DNA of 64,000 bases, taken from Candidatus Lindowbacteria bacterium RIFCSPLOWO2_12_FULL_62_27. Lineage in GTDB: Bacteria; Lindowbacteria; 2-12-FULL-62-27. The position numbers were made by a program, and so were the translations under genes. Location: NCBI GenBank assembly GCA_001784175.1, contig MFPR01000020.1, forward strand, positions 215,248 through 279,247. The letters are read 5' to 3'. Below the pieces are notes generated by a model that saw only the letters and a program-made list of their open reading frames with translations, ran no database searches and was not told where the DNA came from. This document shows positions 36,410-45,141 of this stretch, piece after piece. Within the stretch, counting starts at the first letter, position 1. Each line of letters opens with the position of its first letter.

Positions 36410-37008
36410 AGGGCTTTTTGCTGCCGGTAAAGCGAGTTGTCGGTATCGAGGGCGATGGCGGTGTCGATGGCCGTGATCGCCGCGGCGATATTGTTGAGCT
36501 TGTACTCGAGTTCCGCGAGGGTGCTCCATGCGGCGGCCTTGTCGGCGTCCCCGATTTTTTCGACGGCCGTGCGTGCGAATCCGCGCGCCGCGTCGAGTTT
36601 TTCGTTGCGGGCGCAGTAGACGTTGGCGGCGATCAGAAGCGTGATGGGGTTGCCGCCGTCCATCGAGACGGCCTTCTCCGTCGCCTCCCGGGCCTCGTCG
36701 AGTTTGCCGAGTTCGTAATACGCGCGCGCGAGGTTGACGTGTGGCGCGGCGTAGGGTGTCTTGGAGAGGACGCCCGCCAGCTTGAAAAAGGGGATGGCCT
36801 CCTCGACACGATCGAGGTCCTGGAGGACGACTCCCAGATTGTTGTGCGCGATCGGATCCCTCGGCCGGAACTTGACAGCCTTGCGGTAGAACTGCTCCGC
36901 TCCCTCGAGGTCGCCTTTCTGGTACGCTTCGTACCCCTTGCCGACATAGTTCACGAGGGTGATGCAGGCCGAAAGGCCAAGTAGCGCCACCCATGCCAGA
37001 CGTTTCAT
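36397..37008 (-). CDS. TPR-repeat lipoprotein
   Basis: The leader MKRLAWVALLGLSAC ends in a lipobox (LSAC, Cys15), so the protein is probably lipid-anchored. The rest is a run of tetratricopeptide repeats (YEAYQKGDLEGAEQFYRKAVKFRPRD, IAHNNLGVVLQDLDRVEEAIPFFKLAG, PHVNLARAYYELGKLDEAREATEKAV and two more). It likely serves as an assembly scaffold at the envelope. No specific partner is indicated. Its 5' end overlaps the divergent membrane-protein gene by 16 bases. Confidence 0.85.
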   Translation of the reverse strand: MKRLAWVALLGLSACITLVNYVGKGYEAYQKGDLEGAEQFYRKAVKFRPRDPIAHNNLGVVLQDLDRVEEAIPFFKLAGVLSKTPYAAPHVNLARAYYELGKLDEAREATEKAVSMDGGNPITLLIAANVYCARNEKLDAARGFARTAVEKIGDADKAAAWSTLAELEYKLNNIAAAITAIDTAIALDTDNSLYRQQKALYRP

Positions 37009-38036
37009 GGACCAAGGATACCAAAGACCGGCGGAAATTTCTCCGAAACGTTACGATCTGCCTCGGCGTCCTCCTGACGGCGGGGGCGCTGGAGATGCTG
37101 ATTCTTGCGCAGGGCCCGCGGTCGCCGGTTGCTCCGTATGAATCCGATTACCTTCGCGGCGACGCGCCGGCCTACCATTGGACTCCGATGAAACGGGTGG
37201 TGTCGGCGCTGACGGATGGAACCGGCGTTTCGATGTCGATTCAGCGTCAGCGAGCGGTGGCTTCGGTCTTGAGATTGGCCGGCCTTCTGGCCCTCTTGGT
37301 CTGGGCGATCCGGGAGATGGGATGGGTCGCGGGCCCGGCCGCGTTTGTCATTTTCGTGTCTTTACCGCCGACCCTTCCGGTCCTGACGCGACTGGACCCG
37401 TGGATGGACAGTGTTTGCTACAGTTGGATCGCGCTTCTTGGCTGGAGTCTGGCGCGAGTAGATGTCGGCGGGAGAGGGGGGATATTTGTCGCCGGTGTTT
37501 TATGCGGCCTTGCGGTGGACTCAAAGGCGACGGCGCTCCTGACGCTTGCGCCGGCGTCGGTGATGTACGGCCGGCGCATCGCGTTGCCGGCCGTCGGTGT
37601 TTTTCTTTTGGGCGTGATGGGCGGGATGGGCCTATCCGCGCCCGCGTGGCTGCTTCATCCCTCCCTGCTTCTCGCGCACCTTCAATACTGGCAATCCGTC
37701 AATGCTCAGCTTCCGGCGTTGCCGGTCTTTTTCCCCTGGACCGCGCTGGGGGCGGGCGTTCCGTGTGTCGTATGGATTCTTGCGATCTATGGCGCGTGTA
37801 CGCTCCGGCGTCAAACTCCGATCCGCACCGCTGGAATCCTTTTCGCCGTTCCTGTCGTGTTCTTCATGGTGTATCGTTCGGTTCCGCCCGAAGGCGTCCG
37901 GCACCTGTACATGGCGCTGCCCTTCCTGTCGGCCGTGGCCGCCTCCGGTTGGATGCGGGTCAATCCGCCCCTGAAAGTACTGTCCGTCGTTGCGTGGCTG
38001 CTCGAACTGAACTGGAGAGTATTTACGCCGCCGTAG
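36993..38036 (+). CDS. Polytopic membrane protein, glycosyltransferase-39-like
   Basis: The 347-residue protein has about eight hydrophobic segments. Among them are TICLGVLLTAGALEMLIL, VLRLAGLLALLVWAI, VAGPAAFVIFVSLPPTLPVL and GILFAVPVVFFMVYR. Organisation and loops such as SDYLRGDAPAYHW and ARVDVGGRGGIFVAGVLCGLAVDSKATALL recall dolichyl-phosphate-mannose-type (GT39/ArnT-like) transferases. The first loop lacks a clear DE pair, so the assignment is tentative. The ATG overlaps the TPR gene on the opposite strand by 16 bases, and a later start may be used. It ends two bases before the convergent rhomboid gene. Confidence 0.65.
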   Translation: MPDVSWTKDTKDRRKFLRNVTICLGVLLTAGALEMLILAQGPRSPVAPYESDYLRGDAPAYHWTPMKRVVSALTDGTGVSMSIQRQRAVASVLRLAGLLALLVWAIREMGWVAGPAAFVIFVSLPPTLPVLTRLDPWMDSVCYSWIALLGWSLARVDVGGRGGIFVAGVLCGLAVDSKATALLTLAPASVMYGRRIALPAVGVFLLGVMGGMGLSAPAWLLHPSLLLAHLQYWQSVNAQLPALPVFFPWTALGAGVPCVVWILAIYGACTLRRQTPIRTAGILFAVPVVFFMVYRSVPPEGVRHLYMALPFLSAVAASGWMRVNPPLKVLSVVAWLLELNWRVFTPP

Positions 38037-38038
38037 AG

Positions 38039-38863
38039 TCACTCCCTGGATTTTCGCAAATCAGCGCTTGCAGCTTTGAGGCGTTCGCGTTCGGTGCGGG
38101 TGAGGCTGTTCATGCCGGACCTGGCGATTTTGTCGAGGAGGGTGTCGAGCTCGGCGGCGGAGAGCCGGAGTTTTTCGGATTTGCGTCGTTCGTATTTCTG
38201 GCGGACCGACGATACCCATCGCACGACGGCGTTGGGCCGCGCCGATTCACGCCGCTGGTTGAACGCAAGTTTTCGCGTGACCCAGAAGAACACGAGACCG
38301 GTCGCCAGCCCGCCGAGATGGGCCACATGCGCGACGTTTCCGGCGCCTTCGATGCTGTAGATGAGGTCGATCAATCCAAAAATGACGATGAACCACCGGG
38401 CCTGGACGGGCACCGGGAAAAACCACAGATAGACGGGCCGGTACGGGAAGAGGACCGCAAAGGCCACGAGCACGCCGTAGAGCGCGCCGGAGGACCCGAG
38501 AATGATGCCGTTCGGGTACGCGATGCAGGCGAGGAGCGCTGCGCCGAATCCGCAGAGCGTGTAATAGGTGAAGAACTTTCTGGACCCCATCACCTGCTCG
38601 ACATCGGGGCCGAACATGAAAAGCCCGAACAGATTGAAGAGTACGTGCATCACATCGAAATGGAGGTACATGTAGGTAAAGAACTGCCAGACCATGCCGC
38701 CTTCGAGAGCCTGCGCCGGCGCCAGGGCCAGCAGGTTCCACGGCACCCAGCGGGTCGTGAGGAACTTCAGCAGATACAAAATGGCGTTGACCCAGAGGAG
38801 TCTGCGGACGACGGGCGTGAGCCACGACCCGATGCCGGATTCTCCGCGGATGGCGTTGTTCAT
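38039..38863 (-). CDS. Rhomboid-family intramembrane serine protease
   Basis: Rhomboids cleave substrates within the membrane. The catalytic serine is in GIILGSSGALYG (Ser125 of the GxSG motif), the His is in NVAHVAHLGGLATG (His182), and FDVMHVLFNLFGLFMFG supplies the oxyanion-hole His and Asn. About six transmembrane helices are visible. The start ATG 38863 (MNNAIRGESG) is preferred. A soluble, charged C-terminus of about 75 residues (RRKSEKLRLSAAELDTLLDK) resembles the C-terminal extension common in bacterial rhomboids. Substrate unknown. Confidence 0.93.
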   Translation of the reverse strand: MNNAIRGESGIGSWLTPVVRRLLWVNAILYLLKFLTTRWVPWNLLALAPAQALEGGMVWQFFTYMYLHFDVMHVLFNLFGLFMFGPDVEQVMGSRKFFTYYTLCGFGAALLACIAYPNGIILGSSGALYGVLVAFAVLFPYRPVYLWFFPVPVQARWFIVIFGLIDLIYSIEGAGNVAHVAHLGGLATGLVFFWVTRKLAFNQRRESARPNAVVRWVSSVRQKYERRKSEKLRLSAAELDTLLDKIARSGMNSLTRTERERLKAASADLRKSRE

Positions 38864-38894
38864 GATGTAAGTGTACAGCCGTCGCGCGTCGGAT

Positions 38895-39830
38895 TCAAGT
38901 TTGTGACGGCTTGAACCCGCACGCGGCCTCCATGAACCGGATGACGGATTGCGGGGTGTACCGTTCCGTCGAATAGTAAACGCCGGCGTCCCGTTCGGGC
39001 AGAAGGCGCGCCGGCAGGGGTCGTGCGGCCAGGGAGGCCGGGATGATGTCCCGGGCGGATCCGTCGACGACCGCCGCGCCGAGTCCGGCGGCGGCATATC
39101 GAATCCGCGCCTCCGACGAGGTGACCTCGATGAAACTTTTCAGCCGCTCGGCCGTCGTCACCTTCGACAGAATCGCCATGATCTCGATGCAGGTTCCGGA
39201 GTTTCGGGAGGGCAGAATGAGACTTGCGGCGGCCAGTTTGCCGGCGGTGATCGTTCCACCCGCCAGGGGATGTCCCTTGGGCATCACCAGGAGTCTGGGG
39301 AATGTCCATAGGCGCTTGAAGGCGACGCCGTCGGGCGGCGGTCGCCGATGGGACACGGCGAGGTCGATGTCGGCCGCCTGAAGCATGCGTATCAAGTCGT
39401 CGCCGGACCCGCAGCGGACGCGGATCGACGCGCGGCCGTGCTTGGCCCTGAACCGGCCGATCAGCTTCGGCAACAGGGTCTCCGCGAAACTGGATTTCGT
39501 TCCGATCGTGACGACCCCGGCCGCGCGGCCCTTGCCCGCCTCGTCCAGCGCCAGGAGTTTCAGGGATTCGACCATTCCCAGAATCCGTCCCGCCTCGCGG
39601 TAGACCTTTTCGCCAAAGGCCGTCCGCCGCGTCCGGTCGCGCGGCTCGAACAGCTTGCCGCCCAGGATCTCCTCCAGCCGCATGACGGCCCGCGACACCG
39701 CCGGCTGCTCGATCCCCAGCTCCCGGGCCAGTCCCCGGTACGTTTGGCGCCCGGCCACCGCCGAAAAGCAGCGGATCTGCTGCAGCGTCACCGCCCCGAT
39801 GTGGTGCGCCTCAAACGTCGATGATTTCAT
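38895..39830 (-). CDS. LysR-family transcriptional regulator
   Basis: The N-terminal winged helix (GAVTLQQIRCFSAVAGRQTYRGLARELGIEQPAVSRAVMRLEEILGGKLFEP) is the LysR DNA-binding domain, and the rest is the two-lobe effector-binding domain (VVTIGTKSSFAETLLPKLIGRFRAKHG). The 311 residues are normal. The neighbours do not point to an obvious effector. LysR proteins often regulate a divergent gene, which here is the zinc-ribbon protein and ssb pair, but the separation (85 bases) gives no clear operator. Confidence 0.92.
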   Translation of the reverse strand: MKSSTFEAHHIGAVTLQQIRCFSAVAGRQTYRGLARELGIEQPAVSRAVMRLEEILGGKLFEPRDRTRRTAFGEKVYREAGRILGMVESLKLLALDEAGKGRAAGVVTIGTKSSFAETLLPKLIGRFRAKHGRASIRVRCGSGDDLIRMLQAADIDLAVSHRRPPPDGVAFKRLWTFPRLLVMPKGHPLAGGTITAGKLAAASLILPSRNSGTCIEIMAILSKVTTAERLKSFIEVTSSEARIRYAAAGLGAAVVDGSARDIIPASLAARPLPARLLPERDAGVYYSTERYTPQSVIRFMEAACGFKPSQT

Positions 39831-39915
39831 GTAATCATTTCTATACTATTTATGAATTGGACAAATCAAGGGTCCCGGACGATAATGGGGGCGATAAGAA
39901 AAGGAGAGGAGGCGG

Positions 39916-40254
39916 ATGGAGATGAAGTTCAGGATGCGGTTTCGGGTCGGCGGGTCGGGCTTGGAGGTGGAGGACGAGGCCGAAAGCACGACCGAGTTTT
40001 TCAAAAAGGTCACCTTCTACCATTCCCTGCCCGAAACGTGCGGGAACTGCGGCAAAGGCCGCATCGTGTTTGACCACCGGATCGCGCAGGGCTACCAGTT
40101 TTACGAGATCAAGTGCCGCGACTGCAACCACGTGTTGAGATTCGGGCAATACAAAGAGGACGCCGAGCTGTTCGCCAAGTCGTGGGTCGAGAAACCTTCG
40201 CAGGAGGCGCCGGGCGTCCTCCATGAATCGGTTCGCGGCTTTGGGCCGCGATAG
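39916..40254 (+). CDS. Small zinc-ribbon protein upstream of ssb
   Basis: The 112-residue protein carries CGNCGKG (C42, C45) and KCRDCNHV (C67, C70), a four-Cys zinc ribbon. The stretch FYHSLPETCGNCGK and the following YQFYEIKCRDCNHVLRFGQYK recall short ssb-linked proteins of phage-like origin, but I cannot name a family. It is preceded by a good GGAGGCGG site and followed 24 bases later by ssb, so a role in single-strand DNA handling is plausible inference only. Confidence 0.72.
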   Translation: MEMKFRMRFRVGGSGLEVEDEAESTTEFFKKVTFYHSLPETCGNCGKGRIVFDHRIAQGYQFYEIKCRDCNHVLRFGQYKEDAELFAKSWVEKPSQEAPGVLHESVRGFGPR

Positions 40255-40278
40255 AATCTGACAGAGGGAGCGTGTGTG

Positions 40279-40716
40279 ATGCCAAACTTCAACAAAGTGC
40301 TTCTCGCGGGCAACCTGACGCGGGACCCAGAACTAAAGCAGATGCCGCAAGGTTCGGCCGTCGCGAAATTCGGGATGGCGATCAACCGCCGCTACAAGGG
40401 CGGTGACGGAGAACTCAAGGAGGAAACCACCTTCGTCGACGTTTCCACCTTCTCCCATCAGGCGGAGACCGTTTCAAAGTTCCTCATGAAGGGCGCCGCC
40501 GTTCTGGTCGAGGGCCGGCTGAAATTCGACCGATGGGACGACAAGACGACGGGCCAGAAAAAGTCCAAGCTCTACGTCATCGCCGAGCGCGTGCAGTTTT
40601 TATCGGCGCGTCGGGCGGCCTCCGACGCGCCAGGCGCCCCGGATAACGGCAACGACGCCATGCCCGTCGGTGTCGCCGGCGCCGGCCTGCCGCCGGAGGA
40701 CGACGCGCCGTTTTGA
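40279..40716 (+). CDS. ssb: Single-stranded DNA-binding protein
   Basis: SSB coats single-stranded DNA in replication and repair. The OB-fold begins FNKVLLAGNLTRDPELKQMPQGSAVAKFGMAINRRYK and includes ETTFVDVSTFSHQAETVSKFLMKGAAVLVEGRLK. The tail is acidic and ends DDAPF, the conserved hook for partner proteins. ATG 40279 is preferred over the GTG at 40276; GAGGGAG lies 8 bases upstream. The 145 residues are typical. Confidence 0.96.
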   Translation: MPNFNKVLLAGNLTRDPELKQMPQGSAVAKFGMAINRRYKGGDGELKEETTFVDVSTFSHQAETVSKFLMKGAAVLVEGRLKFDRWDDKTTGQKKSKLYVIAERVQFLSARRAASDAPGAPDNGNDAMPVGVAGAGLPPEDDAPF

Positions 40717-40745
40717 GAGGCCGATCACCGGAGGGCCAGTCACTC

Positions 40746-40774
40746 TTGACTCCAGAACCGGATCGCCGTAATAT
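40746..40774 (+). promoter_or_regulatory. Sigma-70 type promoter
   Basis: TTGACT (40746-40751) and TAATAT (40769-40774) are separated by exactly 17 bases and match the -35 (TTGACA) and -10 (TATAAT) consensus closely for a high-GC genome. Transcription is predicted to start near 40781. It lies after the ssb stop and before a compact terminator. Confidence 0.7.
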
Positions 40775-40780
40775 TAAGGC

Positions 40781-40856
40781 GAGTGACAATCGCGTTACCT
40801 GTTGAGCACGGGTAGTTGAGAGGAAAGGCCCGGAGGAAACTTCGGGTCTTTTTTTG
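40781..40856 (+). ncRNA. Candidate small RNA or leader transcript
   Basis: About 75 bases run from the predicted start to an intrinsic terminator. They contain a small stem near 40779-40793 (gcga/tcgc) and no coding frame with a ribosome-binding site. The unit has its own promoter and terminator, so I predict a free-standing small RNA. The alternative is an attenuated leader for the glycan cluster beginning at 40910. I find no match to a known RNA family by eye. Confidence 0.5.
40827..40855 (+). terminator. Intrinsic terminator
   Basis: The stem ggcccgga (40827-40834) pairs with ttcgggtc (40841-40848) around a ggaaac loop, with two G-T wobbles, and is followed by a run of seven T. This is a classical Rho-independent terminator on the plus strand. 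Confidence 0.85.
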
Positions 40857-40909
40857 TCCGGGTTCGGCGATCTATTGCGAGATATTGCAAGATAAGTTAG
40901 ACAGGCCGA

Positions 40910-41860
40910 ATGAAAGTATTGGTCACGGGGGTTGCCGGGTTTATCGGGTCCAATCTGGCCGAGGCGCTGGTTCAGCGCGGGGACCGGGTGGTGGGACTGG
41001 ACAATTTATCGACCGGCCGCCGGGAGAATCTGCGGGATATGGAGGGCCAGGCCGAGTTTGAATTTGTGGAGGGCGACATCCGCGACGTGTCGGTGGCGCA
41101 GCGGGCGTGCCGGGGGGTCGAGGTGGTATTTCACCAGGCGGCGCTCCCGAGCGTGCCGCGATCCATCCAGGATCCCCGGGAGACATTTGAGGTCAACACG
41201 GGCGGCACGCTGAACCTGCTGATTGCGGCGAAGGACAGCGGCGTGCGGCGTTTTATCTTCGCGTCCAGTTCCTCGATCTACGGCAACGCGCCCGTCCAGC
41301 CGGTGCCGGAGACGACCGTTCCGAATCCGATATCTCCGTACGGCGCGTCGAAACTCGCGTCGGAGGCCTACGGGCATTCCTTTTCGGCGAGCTACGGGCT
41401 GTCGTTTTATGCATTGCGGTATTTCAACGTGTTCGGGCCGCGGCAGGACCCGAAATCGGAGTATGCGGCCGTCGTGCCGCGGTTCATGAGCAGTCTGACG
41501 AACGGCTCGAAGCCCACCGTGTACGGGGACGGCCAGCAGACTCGGGATTTCACGTATGTGGGCAATGTGGTTCGCGCCAATCTGCTGGTGGCGGACACGC
41601 CCTCGGCCGCGCCCGGCGCGTACAACATCGCGGCCGGTCGGCCGCACTCGGTGAAGGACCTGCTGGAGGCGTTGTGCGACATACTTGGCAAACCGTTTGA
41701 CCCGGCCTATGCGCCGAAGCGTCCCGGCGACATTTTGCATTCGTCGGCGGACATCGCGCGCGCGCGGGCCGGGCTGGGGTACGCGCCGGAAACCAACCTG
41801 CGCAATGGGTTGGAGCTGACGTGCCGGTCGGCGGGACTTGTGGCGGGGCGCCGGTCGTGA
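40910..41860 (+). CDS. NAD-dependent sugar-nucleotide epimerase (SDR family) 1
   Basis: An extended SDR resembling UDP-GlcNAc or UDP-glucose 4-epimerases. GVAGFIGSN (7-15) is the NAD-binding loop, FASSSSIYGN and PYGASKLASE (YxxxK) form the catalytic set, and ALRYFNVFGPRQDP is typical. The 316 residues match the fold. It starts the glycan cluster and overlaps the next SDR by 4 bases. The substrate cannot be decided by inspection; UDP-N-acetylglucosamine 4-epimerase (WbpP-like) is the best guess. Confidence 0.88.
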   Translation: MKVLVTGVAGFIGSNLAEALVQRGDRVVGLDNLSTGRRENLRDMEGQAEFEFVEGDIRDVSVAQRACRGVEVVFHQAALPSVPRSIQDPRETFEVNTGGTLNLLIAAKDSGVRRFIFASSSSIYGNAPVQPVPETTVPNPISPYGASKLASEAYGHSFSASYGLSFYALRYFNVFGPRQDPKSEYAAVVPRFMSSLTNGSKPTVYGDGQQTRDFTYVGNVVRANLLVADTPSAAPGAYNIAAGRPHSVKDLLEALCDILGKPFDPAYAPKRPGDILHSSADIARARAGLGYAPETNLRNGLELTCRSAGLVAGRRS

Positions 41861-42822
41861 CGAGATTCCGGGCGCTCGTGACCGGCTGCGCCGGATTCAT
41901 CGGGTCGCATCTGTCGGAACGGCTGCTGTCGGACGGCTGGCAGGTGGTCGGGGTGGACGCGCTGACGGATTATTATTCCCGGCGGATCAAGCGCCGGAAC
42001 CTGCGATCTCTTCTATCGCACCGGCGGTTCGCGTTTCACCGCGCGGACCTGAACCGCATGGACCTTGACCGCGTGCTGCGCTCCATCGACATTGTTTTCC
42101 ATCAAGCGGCGCAGCCCGGCGTGCGTGCGAGCTGGGGGACGACGTTCCATATCTATACCGACTGCAATCTGCTCGCGACCCAGCGGCTGCTCGAGGCGGT
42201 GAGAGGCCGGCGATCCATCCTGAAATTTGTGTTTGCCAGCAGTTCCTCCGTCTACGGCAACGTCAGGCAGCTTCCGATGCGCGAGACGCAGCGGTGCGAG
42301 CCGTACTCGCCGTACGGCGTGACGAAGCTCGGCGCGGAGAACCTGTGCCAGTTGTACCATGCGAACTACGGCGTGCCGGCGGTGAGCCTGCGGTACTTCA
42401 CGGTGTACGGCCCGCGCCAGCGCCCGGACATGGCGTTTCACAAATTCATCGCGGCGGCCCTGGAGGGCAAGCCGATCCGGATTTACGGCACCGGCCGGCA
42501 GTCCCGGGATTTCACGTTCGTATCGGACATCGTCTCGGCGAACGTGGCGGCGGCCATCGGGGGGCAGTGCGGCGGGATCTACAATCTGGGCGGCGGGACG
42601 CGCGTGATCCTGCGGGACGCGCTTCGGATCCTGGAACGTCAGCTCGGCCGGCCGATCCGGCTGGTCTTTGAGGAGCACGCGCGCGGGGACGTGGACCGGA
42701 CGGGCGCGGACACGAGCCGCGCGCGGCGGGACTTGCTGTTCCGGCCGAAGACGAATCTGGCCGAGGGGCTTGCGGCGCAAATCGCGTGGCACCGGCAGAT
42801 GCGCGCGGAAGGGGTGCTTTGA
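41857..42822 (+). CDS. NAD-dependent sugar-nucleotide epimerase/dehydratase (SDR family) 2
   Basis: This second SDR starts at GTG 41857, overlapping the stop of the first (GTGA). The loop is GCAGFIGSHL, catalytic SSSSVYGN and PYGVTKLGAE (YxxxK) follow, and SLRYFTVYGPRQRPDMAF is typical of UDP-glucuronate or UDP-glucose 4-epimerases. GVDALTDYYSRRIKRRNL is the binding region after the second strand. 321 residues. It is read with the first and third SDRs as one unit. Confidence 0.87.
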   Translation: MTRFRALVTGCAGFIGSHLSERLLSDGWQVVGVDALTDYYSRRIKRRNLRSLLSHRRFAFHRADLNRMDLDRVLRSIDIVFHQAAQPGVRASWGTTFHIYTDCNLLATQRLLEAVRGRRSILKFVFASSSSVYGNVRQLPMRETQRCEPYSPYGVTKLGAENLCQLYHANYGVPAVSLRYFTVYGPRQRPDMAFHKFIAAALEGKPIRIYGTGRQSRDFTFVSDIVSANVAAAIGGQCGGIYNLGGGTRVILRDALRILERQLGRPIRLVFEEHARGDVDRTGADTSRARRDLLFRPKTNLAEGLAAQIAWHRQMRAEGVL

Positions 42823-42823
42823 C

Positions 42824-43783
42824 ATGAAGGTTTTGGTGACCGGCGGCGCCGGTTTTATCGGCTCGCATCTCAGCGAGCGGCTTCTCTCCCAAGGCCACGA
42901 AGTGGTCGCGCTGGACAATCTGTCGACCGGCCGGATGGAGAACATCGAGCATCTGAAGCGCCAGCGCGGGTTCAAATTCGCGTTCGGGAGCGTGCTGGAC
43001 ACCGAGACGATCCGGCGATGGGTCCGGTGGGCCGACCAGATTTACCATCTGGCCGCCGCCGTCGGCGTCAAGTTCATCATCGACCATCCGCTCGATTCGA
43101 TCATGGTGAACGTGCGCGGCACCGAAAACGTCCTGGAGGCCGCGAACTTCGGCAAGAAGAAAACCTTCATCGCGTCGACGTCCGAAATTTACGGCAAGAG
43201 CCCCAAGTTTCCGTACCGCGAAGGGGACGACCGGACGCTGGGGTCGACGCACACGTCGCGGTGGAGCTATTCGGACACGAAGGCCCTGGACGAATTTCTG
43301 TCGTTCGCCTATTACCGGGAGAAGCGCCTGCCGGTCGTGGTCGGCCGGCTCTTCAACACGTGCGGCCCGCGCCAGACGGGCGATTACGGGATGGTGTTGC
43401 CGAGGTTTGTGAAGTCGGCGCTTTTGGGGCATCCGATCACGATCTACGGGGACGGCAAGCAGACGCGGTGTTTCACGTACGTGGACGACGCCGTGGAGGC
43501 GATGATGCGTCTCATGGCGAGTTCCAAGGCCGTGGGCGACATGTTCAACATCGGCCACCACGAGCGGGTCACGATCAATGACCTGGCGCGCCGGATCAAG
43601 GCGGTGACGCGGTCGAAATCGGAGATCTCTCACATTCCTTATGAGAAGGCCTACGAAAAAGGCTTTGAAGACATGCGTCACCGGGTGCCGGACCTGAGCA
43701 AGATCAAGAAATTCGTGGGCTGGGCGCCGAAAATCAAGCTGGACGAGATTATCCGGCGGGTGGTCGAGTACCATGAGCAGTAA
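42824..43783 (+). CDS. NAD-dependent sugar-nucleotide epimerase/decarboxylase (SDR family) 3
   Basis: The third SDR starts at ATG 42824, one base after the previous stop. The GGAGFIGSHL loop is present. Catalytic residues are in FIASTSEIYGKS and WSYSDTKALDE (YxxxK). The TSEIYG pattern is found in UDP-glucuronate decarboxylases and dTDP-glucose dehydratases, so it may make UDP-xylose or a 4-keto sugar. The 319 residues end 11 bases inside the next gene. Specific reaction unproven. Confidence 0.87.
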   Translation: MKVLVTGGAGFIGSHLSERLLSQGHEVVALDNLSTGRMENIEHLKRQRGFKFAFGSVLDTETIRRWVRWADQIYHLAAAVGVKFIIDHPLDSIMVNVRGTENVLEAANFGKKKTFIASTSEIYGKSPKFPYREGDDRTLGSTHTSRWSYSDTKALDEFLSFAYYREKRLPVVVGRLFNTCGPRQTGDYGMVLPRFVKSALLGHPITIYGDGKQTRCFTYVDDAVEAMMRLMASSKAVGDMFNIGHHERVTINDLARRIKAVTRSKSEISHIPYEKAYEKGFEDMRHRVPDLSKIKKFVGWAPKIKLDEIIRRVVEYHEQ

Positions 43784-45134
43784 AAAAAAGGCAGGGGTCA
43801 AGGGCGGGAAACCACTGCAGCCCCTGGCGGAGCAGATCAAGAAAAAAATATACAGGAAGCAGATCGAGGCCGGGATCATCGGGCTCGGCTATGTGGGCCT
43901 GCCGCTGGCGGTGGCGTTTGCGCGCGCGGGCGTGCGCGTGACGGGATTTGACGTCGACCGCGGCAAGGTATCGCAGATCCGCGAGGGCCAGTCGTACATC
44001 GGCGACGTTCCGTCGGAGCAGGTGCGGGACATGGTGCGGAGAAAGCGCCTGACCGCGACCACCGATTTCAACGAGCTTCGCCGGATGGACACCATCAACA
44101 TTTGCGTTCCGACCCCGCTGCGCAAGAGCAAGGACCCGGACATTTCCTACGTGGTGAGCGCCGTGCGCGAGGTGGAGGCGCGGTCGCGTCCAGGCCAGAT
44201 CGTGATCCTCGAGAGCACGACGTATCCAGGCACGACGACGGAGATTCTGCAGCCCGCGCTGGAGCGGCGCGGCCGGAAAATCGGCGTCGACGCCTTCGTC
44301 GCCTTCTCGCCCGAACGGGTCGACCCGGCCAACAAAAAATACACGATTGAAAACACGCCCAAGGTTGTCGGCGGCGTAACGCCGGTCTGCACGGATCTTG
44401 CGACGTCCTTTTACCGTCTGGCGATCGAGGACGTCATCCCGGTGAGTTCGCCGACCGTCGCCGAGATGGTGAAGCTCCTGGAGAACACGTACCGCGCCAT
44501 CAACATTGGCCTCGCGAACGAGATTGCGCAGCTCTGTCACCGGCTGAAGATCGACGTGTGGGAAGTGATCGACGCCGCCGGCACGAAACCGTTCGGCTTT
44601 GCCGCCTTTTATCCCGGTCCCGGCCTGGGCGGCCATTGCATCCCGATCGACCCGCTGTACCTGGCCTGGCGTGTGAAGCTGTTCAACGTGACCGCCAAGT
44701 TCATCGAGCTGGCGACGGAGGTCAACAGCGGGATGCCCGGGTTTGTGATCGAGCGCATCGTGGAGCTGCTGAACCGCCGGAAGAAAGCGGTGAGCGGTTC
44801 GCGGATTCTGATTCTGGGCGTCACCTACAAACGGGACGTGGCCGACGTGCGCGAATCGCCGTCGGTGGAGATCATCGAGAAGCTTCTGGAGCTGGGCGCC
44901 GAGGTTACGGTCAGCGACCCGTTTTTAACGAGCCTGTGGGCCGGCCACCGGGAGATCTTCACGCAGCCGGTGACGCCGGACCTACTGCGCCGGCAGGATG
45001 TGGCCCTGGTCCTGACCGACCATACGAGTTTCGATTACGGACTGATCGCGTCCCAGGCGCCGCTGGTGTTCGACACCCGAAATGCGATTCGCCGCGCGCT
45101 GGGCCGGATTCCTCAGAACGTGGTCCGCCTCTAA
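43773..45134 (+). CDS. UDP-N-acetyl-hexosamine/UDP-sugar 6-dehydrogenase
   Basis: This nucleotide-sugar dehydrogenase oxidises the 6-hydroxyl of a UDP-sugar to a uronic acid. GIIGLGYVGLPLAVAFARAG is the NAD-binding site, VPTPLRKSKDPDIS and SPERVDPANKKYTI are family blocks, and GLGGHCIPIDPLYLAW carries the catalytic Cys (near residue 289). The closing domain contains ILILGVTYKRDVADVRESP. The sequence resembles the WbpA/WbpO group acting on UDP-GlcNAc or UDP-GalNAc more than plain UDP-glucose dehydrogenases. It has an extra basic N-terminus (MSSKKKAGVKGGKP). 453 residues. Confidence 0.92.
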   Translation: MSSKKKAGVKGGKPLQPLAEQIKKKIYRKQIEAGIIGLGYVGLPLAVAFARAGVRVTGFDVDRGKVSQIREGQSYIGDVPSEQVRDMVRRKRLTATTDFNELRRMDTINICVPTPLRKSKDPDISYVVSAVREVEARSRPGQIVILESTTYPGTTTEILQPALERRGRKIGVDAFVAFSPERVDPANKKYTIENTPKVVGGVTPVCTDLATSFYRLAIEDVIPVSSPTVAEMVKLLENTYRAINIGLANEIAQLCHRLKIDVWEVIDAAGTKPFGFAAFYPGPGLGGHCIPIDPLYLAWRVKLFNVTAKFIELATEVNSGMPGFVIERIVELLNRRKKAVSGSRILILGVTYKRDVADVRESPSVEIIEKLLELGAEVTVSDPFLTSLWAGHREIFTQPVTPDLLRRQDVALVLTDHTSFDYGLIASQAPLVFDTRNAIRRALGRIPQNVVRL

Positions 45135-45141
45135 TCCAGTT

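Noticed and set aside
40821..40860. Resemblance of gaggaaaggcccggaggaaac to the start of RNase P RNA
   Set aside because: Only a few bases match and the transcript ends at the terminator, far too short for RNase P RNA.
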